A stretch of 46,631 nucleotides of DNA from Granulicella sp. (GTDB lineage: Bacteria > Acidobacteriota > Terriglobia > Terriglobales > Acidobacteriaceae), in NCBI GenBank assembly GCA_027365345.1, contig DAHXNO010000183.1:1-46631 (forward strand), given 5' to 3'. The notes below the pieces were generated by a model. That model made no database searches, was not told where the DNA came from, and saw nothing but the letters and a program-made list of their open reading frames with translations. This document shows positions 34,533 through 42,816 of the stretch, piece after piece. The position numbers were made by a program, and so were the translations under genes. How positions within the stretch are numbered: position 1 is the stretch's first letter; each line of letters opens with the position of its first letter.

Positions 34533-35579
34533 ATGGAGACCTTGTGGTACTGGATCGTCGCGGTGATGCTGGCCGTTTATGTCGTGCTGGATGGATTTGA
34601 TTTAGGGGTGGGAATCCTCTTACCGTTTGTGGCCAGGACGGAGGCGGAGCGGCAGCAGAGCATTCAGTCCATTGGGCCGGTATGGGACGGCAACGAGGTC
34701 TGGTTGCTGGCCGGCGGCGGGACGCTGTTCTTCGCGTTTCCGCAGGTCTATGCCTCTTCCTTCAGCGGATTCTACCTGCCGTTGATCATGGTCCTATGGC
34801 TGCTGGTGCTCCGGGGAGTATCCGTGGAGTTGCGCATGCACTTTGAGGATGCACTGTGGCGCAACTTCTTTGATGGGTTGCTGATGTTTGCGAGCGCGCT
34901 GCTGGCGATCTTCTTTGGGGCGGCACTGGCCAATGTTTTACGTGGAGTTCCCCTGGGGCCGGATCATTTCTTCTTCCTGCCGTTGTGGACCAACTGGCGA
35001 ACCGGCGTGGACCCGGGAATACTGGATTGGTACACGGTGATGGGCGGGGTGATTGCGCTGCTGGCGCTGGCGCTGCATGGGGCAGTGTACCTGGTGATGA
35101 AGGCTGAAGGCGAGCTGCAACGGCGAGCGCGCGCCGCCGCGGGAAGGTTATGGCCGGTGGTAACGATTGCCACGTTGCTGGCCATTCCAGCTACGGTAGT
35201 GGCGCGGCCGGATGCGCTGAAGAACTATTATGGGCACCCAGCGGCGTTTCTGGCTCCTGTTGTGGTTGCCGTGAGCCTGGGAATGATGCTGGTTGCGATC
35301 CGCAAGGGCGCGGAGTTGCAGGCGTTTCTATGCTCCAGCGGCTACCTGATTGCTATGCTGTGCGGTGCGGCGGTTGGGCTGTATCCGGTGCTTTTGCCCT
35401 CCACCAATCCGCTGGGCGAGTCTCTTACGATTGCGAATTCGATCGTGGGGCCGTACAGCCTGAGGGTGGGGCTGATCTGGTGGATCTTTGGCATCATGCT
35501 GGCGATTACGTACTTTTCCATTGTGTACTGGATGTTTCGCGGCAAGGTGTCGCGCTCGGCAGGCATTTATGGGCATTAG
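34533..35579 (+). CDS. cydB: Cytochrome bd ubiquinol oxidase subunit II
   Basis: A 348-residue membrane protein, partner of CydA. The N-terminus METLWYWIVAVMLAVYVVLD with GFDLGVGILLPF is typical of CydB, as are GPVWDGNEVWLLAGGGTLFFAFP and the C-terminal TIANSIVGPYSL. About eight to nine transmembrane helices. The ATG has AGGAGG six bases upstream and follows cydA by 51 bp. No cydX-like small subunit is seen just downstream, and no cydCD genes are nearby. Confidence 0.95.
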   Translation: METLWYWIVAVMLAVYVVLDGFDLGVGILLPFVARTEAERQQSIQSIGPVWDGNEVWLLAGGGTLFFAFPQVYASSFSGFYLPLIMVLWLLVLRGVSVELRMHFEDALWRNFFDGLLMFASALLAIFFGAALANVLRGVPLGPDHFFFLPLWTNWRTGVDPGILDWYTVMGGVIALLALALHGAVYLVMKAEGELQRRARAAAGRLWPVVTIATLLAIPATVVARPDALKNYYGHPAAFLAPVVVAVSLGMMLVAIRKGAELQAFLCSSGYLIAMLCGAAVGLYPVLLPSTNPLGESLTIANSIVGPYSLRVGLIWWIFGIMLAITYFSIVYWMFRGKVSRSAGIYGH

Positions 35580-35940
35580 AGGGGTGGAGCGGTTCCCGCG
35601 CGGGTTGAGAGGAGGGTGGGATGTCAGGACGAGCGGGTTGTGCGCGCGGCGCAGCGTCTGGAAGGCGGCGCGTGAGGTGCAAGTAGACGTCTGACACATC
35701 CAGTTGTTCCGCAGCCTGAGGAGAAGGGTGGAAGGAGCGCCAGATCAGGCGAGGTTAGGCGAGGAGGCCTGTCCGATGGTGGATGGAAGGTGTTGCGGCC
35801 GATAGGGAACGCTCTTCCGGGGAGATCGGCTGGGGTCCTGGCAGCGGTGGGCGAAGAAGAGCGCGACCCGTATGATGGAAGTATGACCGTGCTTCAACCT
35901 GGAGTGGGCCCAGGAAGAAGGACGGGCCTACTGGAGATCC
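35580..35940. other. Intergenic region between cydB and the sigma-factor gene
   Basis: No clear gene. A very strong ribosome-binding-like sequence (GAGAGGAGGG) precedes an ATG at 35621 that opens a 21-codon frame ending at 35686; its product is arginine/glycine-rich, has no membrane segment and does not look like CydX, so I do not call it a gene. The promoter of the downstream sigma factor must lie here but no box is clear enough to mark. Confidence 0.4.
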
Positions 35941-36879
35941 ATGCGTCCGGAACTTACACGAGCAACTGAACTGCTGCGGCAGAACGATGCTGCCGCGGTG
36001 AATGAGGCCCTGGGACTGCTTCAAAACACAGTTTTTGCCTTCAGCATGAAGGTTTGTGGGCATGCCGAGGATGCTGAGGACACGGCGCAGGAGGTGTTTG
36101 TTCGCTCTTTGCCTCATTTGGCCAAGATCAGTGAGCCGAAGGCGCTGGCGGTCTGGCTGTACAAAGTTGCGCGTAACAGGTGTTGGCGGATGAGGCGGAA
36201 GGGTAGTTACGCTCCGGAGCAGATGTTGTCGCTGAGCGAACTGACTCCGGACGAGACAGAACTGAGCCAATTGCTGAGGGATCCGAATCCCAATGCCGAA
36301 GCGTTGCTCTCCAGCGCCCAGCAGAATGAACGGTTGCAGGAGATGGTGTTGACGCTGCCGCCGGCATACCGTATGGTGCTGGTGTTGCATGACATGGAGG
36401 ATCTGGATACCGAGCAGATTGCTCAGGTGCTGGGAATCAGCCAGGGAACGGTGCGGGTGAGACTGCATCGGGCCAGGCTCTACCTGAGGAAGATCCTGGC
36501 GGCAGAGAAGAGGAAGCAGGCCCAGAGCGCCGCGCAACCGGGTCTGACGGTTCAAGAGGCTCGGGGTGGGCGAAAGGGGAGGACAAGCGGACCGCGTGCA
36601 CTCGCATCGGGAGGCTGTAAAGAAGTCTTTGCCAACCTTTCGGAGTATATGGACGGGCGGATTGCAGCGGAGGAGTGTGAGCAGATAAGGGAACACATCG
36701 AGGGCTGCCGGCCCTGCGTGGCGTTTCTGAGTGATCTGCGCCGGGCGATCGATCGCTGCCGGTCGGTGGAGTCGCCATGCTCGCCGGAGACCAACCAGGC
36801 GCTGCGTGAGCTTTTGACTCAGGAGTATTTGAGGATGGTGGATCAGCGTGAAGGATCTGCGCGGTCTTCGGTGGCTTGA
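35941..36879 (+). CDS. ECF-like sigma factor fused to a C-terminal zinc-finger (anti-sigma-like) domain
   Basis: A 312-residue regulator. Residues ~20-90 are sigma region 2 (HAEDAEDTAQEVFVRSLPHL, ALAVWLYKVARNRCWRMRRKG); ~120-180 are sigma region 4 (LQEMVLTLPPAYRMVLVLHD, GISQGTVRVRLHRARLYL). After a linker, residues ~222-275 resemble a zf-HC2/ZAS anti-sigma domain, with H252-x3-C256-x2-C259 in EHIEGCRPCVAF. The H-x3-C-x2-C zinc site normally sits in a separate anti-sigma factor. Here it is in the same polypeptide, so it could hold the sigma inactive until a redox or metal signal. GGAG lies about five bases before the ATG. The next gene is uxaC, 370 bp on; a link is not shown. Confidence 0.88.
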   Translation: MRPELTRATELLRQNDAAAVNEALGLLQNTVFAFSMKVCGHAEDAEDTAQEVFVRSLPHLAKISEPKALAVWLYKVARNRCWRMRRKGSYAPEQMLSLSELTPDETELSQLLRDPNPNAEALLSSAQQNERLQEMVLTLPPAYRMVLVLHDMEDLDTEQIAQVLGISQGTVRVRLHRARLYLRKILAAEKRKQAQSAAQPGLTVQEARGGRKGRTSGPRALASGGCKEVFANLSEYMDGRIAAEECEQIREHIEGCRPCVAFLSDLRRAIDRCRSVESPCSPETNQALRELLTQEYLRMVDQREGSARSSVA

Positions 36880-37248
36880 AGCCGGCTCCCATTTCTTACC
36901 GGCTGAGCCAGGTACGCCTGACACCGTCTTCGCTTATTCTCCGGCGCTGGGAACTTTGCAGGGGCGCCATCTCCTGGACGACAAAGCCCAGGTAACGGGT
37001 CCGATATCCGGACGGTCGACCGATTGCTCGGGAGCGGCCGGAGGGCTCCAGCGGAGAGCGTCTGTGAAGGTACATGAGCTACCTGGAGTTTGGAGGGTGG
37101 CTCCTATCGCCTGCTTTCCAGGAGGGGTGGGCTGGCATTTTCCGTTTGGATTTGTTTATACTTCGGTGTCACCGGTGAAGTGTTCAGACCACCAGGTAGG
37201 AAGAGTTCACGAAAGGGTGGCCAATTCTGAAAGAGAGCGTGACAGGTC
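36880..37248. other. Intergenic region upstream of uxaC
   Basis: No gene is visible. A -10-like TATACT at 37157-37162 and overlapping dyads lie 70-90 bp before the uxaC ATG (separate entry). No clear -35 box is seen at the right distance. Confidence 0.5.
37157..37180 (+). promoter_or_regulatory. Candidate uxaC promoter -10 box with overlapping operator dyad
   Basis: TATACT (37157-37162) matches a sigma-70 -10 box. It is followed by CGGTGTCACCG (37164-37174), which has the GGT-nnn-ACC core of the FadR-type site found before the GH28 gene but C and G where the consensus wants T and A. A second perfect palindrome TCACCGGTGA (37169-37178) overlaps it, and CTTC...GAAG closes a wider dyad (37161-37180). 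A repressor bound here would block transcription. The regulator is not identified. Confidence 0.4.
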
Positions 37249-38640
37249 ATGTTGATCCATGAGGACCGTCTTTTTCCTGCGGAGCCCAGCACACGGGCTA
37301 TTGCCAAGGCGCTATATGAACAGGTACGAGGACTGCCGCTCATCAGCCCGCACGGACACACGCAAGCAGGATGGTTTGCGCGCAATGAGCCGTTTCCTGA
37401 TCCGGCCAAGCTCTTTGTGCAACCCGATCACTACGTTTATCGCATGCTTTATAGCCAGGGTGTGTCGATGGAAGAGTTGGAGATCGGAGAGGCGGAGATC
37501 AAGGATCCGCGCAAGGTTTGGAGGATATTCGCCCGCCACTATTATCTTTTTCGCGGCACGCCGACCCGGATGTGGCTGGATTTCTGTTTTCAGGAGTTGT
37601 TTGGACTGGAGGAACGGCTGTCGGAGAAGACGGCGGACCGCTATTACGACGTGATCTCCGCGAAGCTGAAGACGCCGGAGTTTCTACCGCGAGCGCTGTA
37701 TGAAAGCTTTCAACTGGAAGTGTTGGCCACCACCGACTCCGCACTGGACCCGCTTGAGGATCACAAGGCGATTCAAGCGTCGGGATGGAAGGCCAGGATC
37801 ATACCCACGTTCCGCCCGGATGCGGTAGTGGACCCGGAGTTTCAGGGGTTTGCGGGCAATATTGAAAGGTTAGGTGGTCTGACCGGAGACGACACCTCGA
37901 CGTGGACGGGATACCTGAAGGCGCTGCGCTCCGCACGGGAGCATTTTCGCTCGCTGGGATGTACGGCCACCGACCACGGGCATCCGACGGCCCAGACAGC
38001 CGATCTTTCGCCAACCGAAGCAGCGACTCTGTTTCGCGAGGTATTGCGTGGAGGCTCCGATCCAGCGAAGCAGGAGTTGTTCCGGGCGCAGATGCTGACC
38101 GAGATGGCGCGGATGAGCCTGGATGACGGGCTGGTGATGCAGATTCATCCGGGCAGTGTGCGCAACCACAATCGCAAGATATTCGAGCGTTTTGGGCGGG
38201 ATACGGGAGCGGATATCCCGGCACCGACCAATTATGTGCAGGCGCTGCGTCCGCTATTGGATGCGTTTGGAAACGAGCCTGGTTTGAGTGTGATTCTATT
38301 CACTCTGGATGAGAGCACCTACAGCCGCGAGTTAGCGCCGCTGGCGGGACACTATCCTTGTCTGAAACTGGGCCCCCCCTGGTGGTTCTACGACAGTCCA
38401 GAGGGGATGACGCGGTTCCGGGACGCGGTGACGGAGACTGCGGGCTTCTACAACACGGTTGGCTTCAACGACGATACGAGGGCTTTTTTGTCGATTCCGG
38501 CACGGCATGACGTGGCGCGGCGGATGGATTGCGGCTATCTGGCCCGACTGGTGAACGATCATCGGTTGGATGAGGATGAGGCTGTGGAACTGGCCCATGC
38601 GCTGGCCTACGGACTGGCGAAGAAGGCGTACCGGCTGTAG
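37249..38640 (+). CDS. uxaC: Uronate isomerase
   Basis: A 463-residue enzyme of the amidohydrolase superfamily that converts D-galacturonate to D-tagaturonate and D-glucuronate to D-fructuronate. The N-terminal LISPHGHTQAGWFARN has H35 and H37 at the metal site. Further family blocks are HYYLFRGTPTRMWLD, PTFRPDAVVDPE, ATDHGHPTAQTADL, MQIHPGSVRNHN and LGPPWWFYDSPEGMTRFRD. It is the cytosolic step after pectin or glucuronan breakdown, so it fits the GH28 enzyme and GntR regulator at 22.5-24.8 kb. No uxaB, uxuA or transporter gene is beside it. It is convergent with pepA after 50 bp. Confidence 0.95.
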   Translation: MLIHEDRLFPAEPSTRAIAKALYEQVRGLPLISPHGHTQAGWFARNEPFPDPAKLFVQPDHYVYRMLYSQGVSMEELEIGEAEIKDPRKVWRIFARHYYLFRGTPTRMWLDFCFQELFGLEERLSEKTADRYYDVISAKLKTPEFLPRALYESFQLEVLATTDSALDPLEDHKAIQASGWKARIIPTFRPDAVVDPEFQGFAGNIERLGGLTGDDTSTWTGYLKALRSAREHFRSLGCTATDHGHPTAQTADLSPTEAATLFREVLRGGSDPAKQELFRAQMLTEMARMSLDDGLVMQIHPGSVRNHNRKIFERFGRDTGADIPAPTNYVQALRPLLDAFGNEPGLSVILFTLDESTYSRELAPLAGHYPCLKLGPPWWFYDSPEGMTRFRDAVTETAGFYNTVGFNDDTRAFLSIPARHDVARRMDCGYLARLVNDHRLDEDEAVELAHALAYGLAKKAYRL

Positions 38641-38690
38641 GCATTGCATCCCAGGCGTGTCATCCCAGGGATTGCTTCAAGGGGTCCGCG

Positions 38691-40208
38691 CTACTTTGCG
38701 TAGCTGCGGACCCACTGGATGATGGTGCGGACGGCGACGCCGCTGGGGCCCCTGGACTGCCAGGGCTTTTGATCGTCGAGCCAGGTTGTGGCGGCGATAT
38801 CCAGGTGGATCCAAGGGACGAGAGGGTCTTCTGAGACGAACTCCTTGAGGAACATGGCGGCGGCGGTTGCTCCGGCAAAGCGGCTGCCTCCGGTGTTCAT
38901 GATGTCGGCGATCTGGCTTTTAATCTGGTCGCGGTAGTCGTCGCCGCAGGGCATGCGCCAGAATTTTTCGCCGGTGAGAGAGAGAACATCGAAGAACTGT
39001 TGCGCGGTCGCATCGTGGTTCGAGAAGAGGCCGGCGTTGATCTGGCCGAGCGCTGTGCCGATGGCTCCGGTGAGGGTAGCTGCGTTGAGCAGGCAAGTAG
39101 CGCCTAAGGTCTGGGCGTAGTGCAGGCCGTCCGCCAGCACCAGGCGGCCCTCGGCATCGGTGTTGATGATTTCGATGGTCTTGCCGGACATGGCGGTGAC
39201 CACATCGCCGGGTTTGTACGCGCTGCCGTCGGGCATATTCTCACAGGAGCAGATGACGGCGAGAACGCGGACGGACGGTTTGAGCTGGGCGATGGCGCGC
39301 ATGGAGGCGATCATGGAGGCAGCGCCGGCCATGTCATACTTCATCCGATCCATGTTTTCAGCCGGTTTGATGGAGATTCCGCCGGTATCAAAGGTGATGC
39401 CCTTGCCGACCAGGCCGATCACCGGCGCCTTGGGAGCGGGAGGGGACGGAGGCTCGTAGCGCAGAACGATCAGGGCGGGCGGCTGGGCAGAGCCCTGGGC
39501 GACGGCGAGGAAGGCTCCCATGCCCAGCTCGCGAAGCTTCTGCATGGAGTGGACCTCACAGGCGAGGCCGAACTCGGCGGCCATGGCTGCGGCGCGCCGA
39601 CCCAGTTCGGTGGGGGTGAGGATGTTGCCGGGCTCATTGATGAGCGTACGCGCGAAGTTCTGGCTTTCGGCGAGGATGCCGCCTTCGCGGAGGGCGGTTT
39701 CCATCTCTGGATCAGCGTTGGGTGCGAGGATGGAGAGGGTCTGGATGCCAAGGTCTTTGCGGTCGCCGCGATAGAAGTCGATGTCAAAGTCGGCGACCAC
39801 GGCGCCTTCCACCATGGCGCTGACGGTAAGGGCAGGGGGAAGGGATGGATGCTGCGGCAGGACGAGGGCGAGATCACGCAGGGAGCGAGGACGTGCGTAG
39901 CGCACAGCTACGCCGGCTCCCCGGCGAAGTTCGTGGGGGGTGAGATTGCCGACCTTGCCGACGCCGACGAGGAGCAGGCGCTGGGTATGGAGGCCGGCGG
40001 GCATGGGGAGAAGGAAGGTCTCGCCGAGCGCGGCTTTGAACTCGCCGGAGGCCAGCCAGGGAGCGGCTGCGGCCTGGAGAGCGGCGTCGGCGACGAGAAG
40101 AGCGGGGGTGGCCGAGGCGTCCTTTGCGGTGGCCATGTCGGCGGCGAAGACGGTGAGGAGTGGGGTGGTGCTGTCGGCGGCGGATTGGCAGAGCAGATGG
40201 ATCTTCAC
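38691..40208 (-). CDS. pepA: Leucyl aminopeptidase (M17 family)
   Basis: A 505-residue cytosolic di-metal aminopeptidase. The N-terminal domain (to ~175) is the macro-like segment. The C-terminal catalytic domain has VGKGITFDTGGISIKP, NMDRMKYDMAGAA and the signature NTDAEGRLVLADGL with metal ligand E353; it ends with WIHLDIAATTWL. It forms hexamers and removes N-terminal leucine and similar residues; in some bacteria it also acts in site-specific recombination or regulation. The start is GTG at 40208. It is divergent from the gamma-synthase-like gene, with 158 bp between. Confidence 0.95.
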   Translation of the reverse strand: MKIHLLCQSAADSTTPLLTVFAADMATAKDASATPALLVADAALQAAAAPWLASGEFKAALGETFLLPMPAGLHTQRLLLVGVGKVGNLTPHELRRGAGVAVRYARPRSLRDLALVLPQHPSLPPALTVSAMVEGAVVADFDIDFYRGDRKDLGIQTLSILAPNADPEMETALREGGILAESQNFARTLINEPGNILTPTELGRRAAAMAAEFGLACEVHSMQKLRELGMGAFLAVAQGSAQPPALIVLRYEPPSPPAPKAPVIGLVGKGITFDTGGISIKPAENMDRMKYDMAGAASMIASMRAIAQLKPSVRVLAVICSCENMPDGSAYKPGDVVTAMSGKTIEIINTDAEGRLVLADGLHYAQTLGATCLLNAATLTGAIGTALGQINAGLFSNHDATAQQFFDVLSLTGEKFWRMPCGDDYRDQIKSQIADIMNTGGSRFAGATAAAMFLKEFVSEDPLVPWIHLDIAATTWLDDQKPWQSRGPSGVAVRTIIQWVRSYAK

Positions 40209-40366
40209 AGACCCATCGTAGCGCGGGCTGTGGTGGAGATCTCAGATGTTCGAGCGGCGGGAAGGACGCTGTTCCGGCATCCCTGGCGGAGGGTTGGAAG
40301 AGAAGCCGGAAGCTGCGGCTGCATTAGGATGGTAGGATGCCCCGGAGAGATGCGAGGAGATGAGAG

Positions 40367-41512
40367 ATGAAGGGCGCTGACGGCGTGGATACCGGGTTGG
40401 AAGATGACTTGTCCGTAGAGTCATGGCTGGTGGCAGCGGGGCGGGAGCGGCAGGCAGGAGCGCCGCTGAATACACCGATGATTCCGGCGTCGAACTTTGT
40501 GCTGGGCGCGGAGCGGGTGTACGCGCGGAACGAGGGTGTTCCGGGTTGGCAGGCGCTGGAGGAGATCCTGGGAGGGCTGGAGGGGGGAACTGCGGTCTCC
40601 TTCGCGTCTGGGATGGCTGCTGTTGCGGCGGTCTTCGAACAGATTCCGGCGGATGGGCTGGTGGCCTTGCCGATTGACTGTTATCAGGGCGTGGTGGCGC
40701 TTGCGGAGGCCGGGAAAGGCCGGCGCGGATGGAGAATTGAACGAGTTGCCGTAACCGACACCGCGGGTTGGGTGAGGATGTGCGGCGTTGCAGATCTGAT
40801 CTGGCTGGAGTCGCCCTCCAATCCGCTCCTGGAGGTTGCGGATTTGGATAGAATCTGCGCGGCGCCGCGCAAAGCGGGCTCCATCCTGGGAGTTGACAAC
40901 ACCTTTGCTACGCCGATCAACCAGCGTCCGCTGGAGTTGGGAGCGGATGTCTCGGTTCACTCGGCTTCCAAGTTCATTGGCGGGCACTCCGACCTGCTCT
41001 GTGGCGCGGTGATTGCGAGGGATGGGGCTTTGAGCGCCGACCTGTTTCGGGCCCGGGTGCTTGCCGGCGCCACCCCCGGCACGCTGGAGGCGTTTCTGGC
41101 GACTCGGGGCCTACGAACGCTGGCGCTGCGGCTGGAGAGGGCGCAGACGAACGCTGGAGCGTTGGCGGAACGTCTGGTGAATCATCCGAAGGTGAGCTGC
41201 GTTCGCTATCCTGGGCTCAAAAGCCATCCGACCCACGCAGCGGCCAAGCGGCAGCTCAAGGGCTACGGGACGATTATCTCCTTTGATGTGAAGGGGGAAG
41301 CTGGTGACGCGGACGGGTTCTGCAGGCGTCTGAAGCTGATCCAGCATGCCACCAGCCTGGGAGCGGTCGAGTCGACCATGGAGCGCCGCGCCAGCCATCG
41401 AGGGCAGGAGCACCTGCCGGCTACGCTGCTGCGGCTCAGTGTGGGCATCGAGGCGATTGAGGATCTGTGGACGGACCTGGAGCAGGCGCTGGGCGGAATT
41501 GTCTTGGAGTAG
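40367..41512 (+). CDS. PLP-dependent trans-sulfuration enzyme, cystathionine gamma-synthase type
   Basis: A 381-residue fold-type I PLP enzyme of the Cys/Met metabolism family. The N-terminal part has FASGMAAVAAVFEQI and WLESPSNPLLEVADL, then DNTFATPINQRPLELGADVSVHS with PLP lysine K202 in SASKFIGGHSDLL. The C-terminal HATSLGAVESTMERRASHRG and LLRLSVGIEAIEDLWTDL are characteristic. The ATG has GAGGAG seven to eight bases upstream. It probably joins cysteine with an O-acylhomoserine, or splits cystathionine; sequence does not separate gamma-synthase from gamma-lyase with certainty. No SAM riboswitch is seen upstream. It is convergent with smpB, with a hairpin between. Confidence 0.9.
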   Translation: MKGADGVDTGLEDDLSVESWLVAAGRERQAGAPLNTPMIPASNFVLGAERVYARNEGVPGWQALEEILGGLEGGTAVSFASGMAAVAAVFEQIPADGLVALPIDCYQGVVALAEAGKGRRGWRIERVAVTDTAGWVRMCGVADLIWLESPSNPLLEVADLDRICAAPRKAGSILGVDNTFATPINQRPLELGADVSVHSASKFIGGHSDLLCGAVIARDGALSADLFRARVLAGATPGTLEAFLATRGLRTLALRLERAQTNAGALAERLVNHPKVSCVRYPGLKSHPTHAAAKRQLKGYGTIISFDVKGEAGDADGFCRRLKLIQHATSLGAVESTMERRASHRGQEHLPATLLRLSVGIEAIEDLWTDLEQALGGIVLE

Positions 41513-41559
41513 CCGCGAAGGTTCCGCTTTGGCCGCAGCGGTTGGATGGCGCCTCTGAA

Positions 41560-41584
41560 CGAAGGCAGCACTACGCTGCCTTTG
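41560..41584. terminator. Hairpin between convergent genes, probable bidirectional terminator
   Basis: A perfect 8-bp stem AAGGCAGC (41562-41569) and GCTGCCTT (41575-41582) around loop ACTAC, followed by only one further T, so the U tract is weak. One more C-G pair and a G-T pair can extend it. It sits between the gamma-synthase-like gene and smpB, where a bidirectional terminator is expected. Confidence 0.6.
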
Positions 41585-41670
41585 CGGTGAGCGAAGGGCT
41601 TGCAACGCGCACCCCTTGCAGACGGCCAGGCAGAGGGTGTGGGGCTGGGTAGAGCGGGGTCTGCTTCGCT

Positions 41671-42213
41671 TTAGCGGCGCTGGGAGCGGGCGATGGCGGC
41701 CTTCGCCTCCCTATCGGCTTCGCGGTTACGTTCGGTTTCGCGTTTGTCCCAGTCCTGTTTTCCCTTGGCCAGGGCCAGTTCACACTTTACCCGCCCACGC
41801 CTGAAATAAAGCTTGACCGGAATCAGCGTGTAGCCCTTTTGCTTCGTCAAACCCTCAAGCCTGGCGATCTCACGTTTGTGCAGCAGGAGTTTGCGGGTAC
41901 GCAGCGACTCGTGGTTCATGGCATTGCCGTGAGAAAACGGGCCGATGTGGGCGTTCAGCAGGAAGCACTCGCCATCCTTGAGCAGGCCGTAGGCATCCTT
42001 GAGGTTGGCTTTGCCTTCACGGATGGATTTGACTTCTGTGCCGCGCAAGGCCACGCCGCACTCGAAGCGGTCGGAGAGGAAGTAATTGAAGCTGGCGGAA
42101 CGGTTGAAGGCCGCATCGCGCAGGCCGGCGGCTACCGGATCGCGGTCTTTGGCGTGGACGGAGGGTTTTGCGGGAGCGGAAGGGTTTGTCGGTCTGGCAA
42201 GCGAGCGGGACAT
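41671..42213 (-). CDS. smpB: SsrA-binding protein SmpB
   Basis: A 180-residue protein that binds tmRNA and places it in stalled ribosomes for trans-translation. Signature stretches are YFLSDRFECGVALRGTEVKSIREGKANLKDAY, here seen as parts of one OB-fold (ALRGTEVKSIREGKANLKD), then ECFLLNAHIGPFSHGN, RTRKLLLHKREIARLEG and the basic tail KGKQDWDKRETERNREADRE. The N-terminal ~30 residues before the OB-fold are an extra, low-complexity segment not found in short SmpB. No ssrA (tmRNA) gene is visible in this window. Confidence 0.95.
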   Translation of the reverse strand: MSRSLARPTNPSAPAKPSVHAKDRDPVAAGLRDAAFNRSASFNYFLSDRFECGVALRGTEVKSIREGKANLKDAYGLLKDGECFLLNAHIGPFSHGNAMNHESLRTRKLLLHKREIARLEGLTKQKGYTLIPVKLYFRRGRVKCELALAKGKQDWDKRETERNREADREAKAAIARSQRR

Positions 42214-42816
42214 AGGGCAACGTGTTCTGGCGATTGGGGTTGGACCGCGAAGTTAGAAGTTGGGTGAAGGTTCATGACGAAACCGGCGAAAGACCGTCCA
42301 AAAGTTTGATGCTAGCAGATAGATAGATGCAGGCGAAGGGCGTCGGGCTCCAGTTCGAGGTTCAGTGGTTTGGATGCCGTTTTCAGCGGTTGAGCAGGGG
42401 AGTGGCTGGTTGTGCCGGGAGCGACAGCGAAGGTTCGTGCGGAAGGATGGACGGAGGCTGAAAGATTCGTGACGCGCAGGCGATTGGCTGTATCATCGAA
42501 CCAGCCCGACAAACCGCTCGAGACCGCTATCATGGATTCGCCGCCGGCCCTGGAAGAGAGGGTTGGGGTGAGTTCCTGGGGCTGGCTGGAGACTAGCGTC
42601 CGAGGCGTTTGGAATCGGATGGCAGGGGAGTGGATGGCAGGTCTTCACAAGCGTGCGCGGCAGAACCGGCCTGATGGATGCGGAAGGGCCGCGGGAGTGG
42701 GCGCGAGCGACCTCGGCGCAACTCTGGCGGAGCAGGTCTCGATGAGGCCTGGGCAACCAGGGTCTAGGTGCGGTCTTAGGGTACATGCGCTCCAAGGAGC
42801 GCTGCCTGGCAGGCGT
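42214..42816. other. Region between smpB and secretin genes
   Basis: The secretin frame is open back to 42412 through this region, but codons there are rich in AGG, GGA and CGG, unlike the gene body, and the translated segment has no domain, so I treat it as 5' untranslated or promoter DNA. In-frame ATGs at 42532, 42619, 42634 and 42742 mean a longer secretin cannot be excluded. No other gene or RNA is seen. Confidence 0.45.

Noticed and set aside
35621-35686. Small cydX-like gene after cydB
   Set aside because: Despite a strong ribosome-binding-like sequence, the 21-residue product has no membrane helix and is unlike CydX.
38641-38690. Terminator between convergent uxaC and pepA
   Set aside because: Only a short direct repeat (CATCCCA) is present, with no stable stem.
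40209-40366. SAM or similar riboswitch before the trans-sulfuration gene
   Set aside because: The 158-bp leader shows no recognisable aptamer pattern or terminator stem.
41513-42411. A tmRNA (ssrA) gene next to smpB
   Set aside because: No tRNA-Ala-like ends or tag reading frame seen on either side of smpB.
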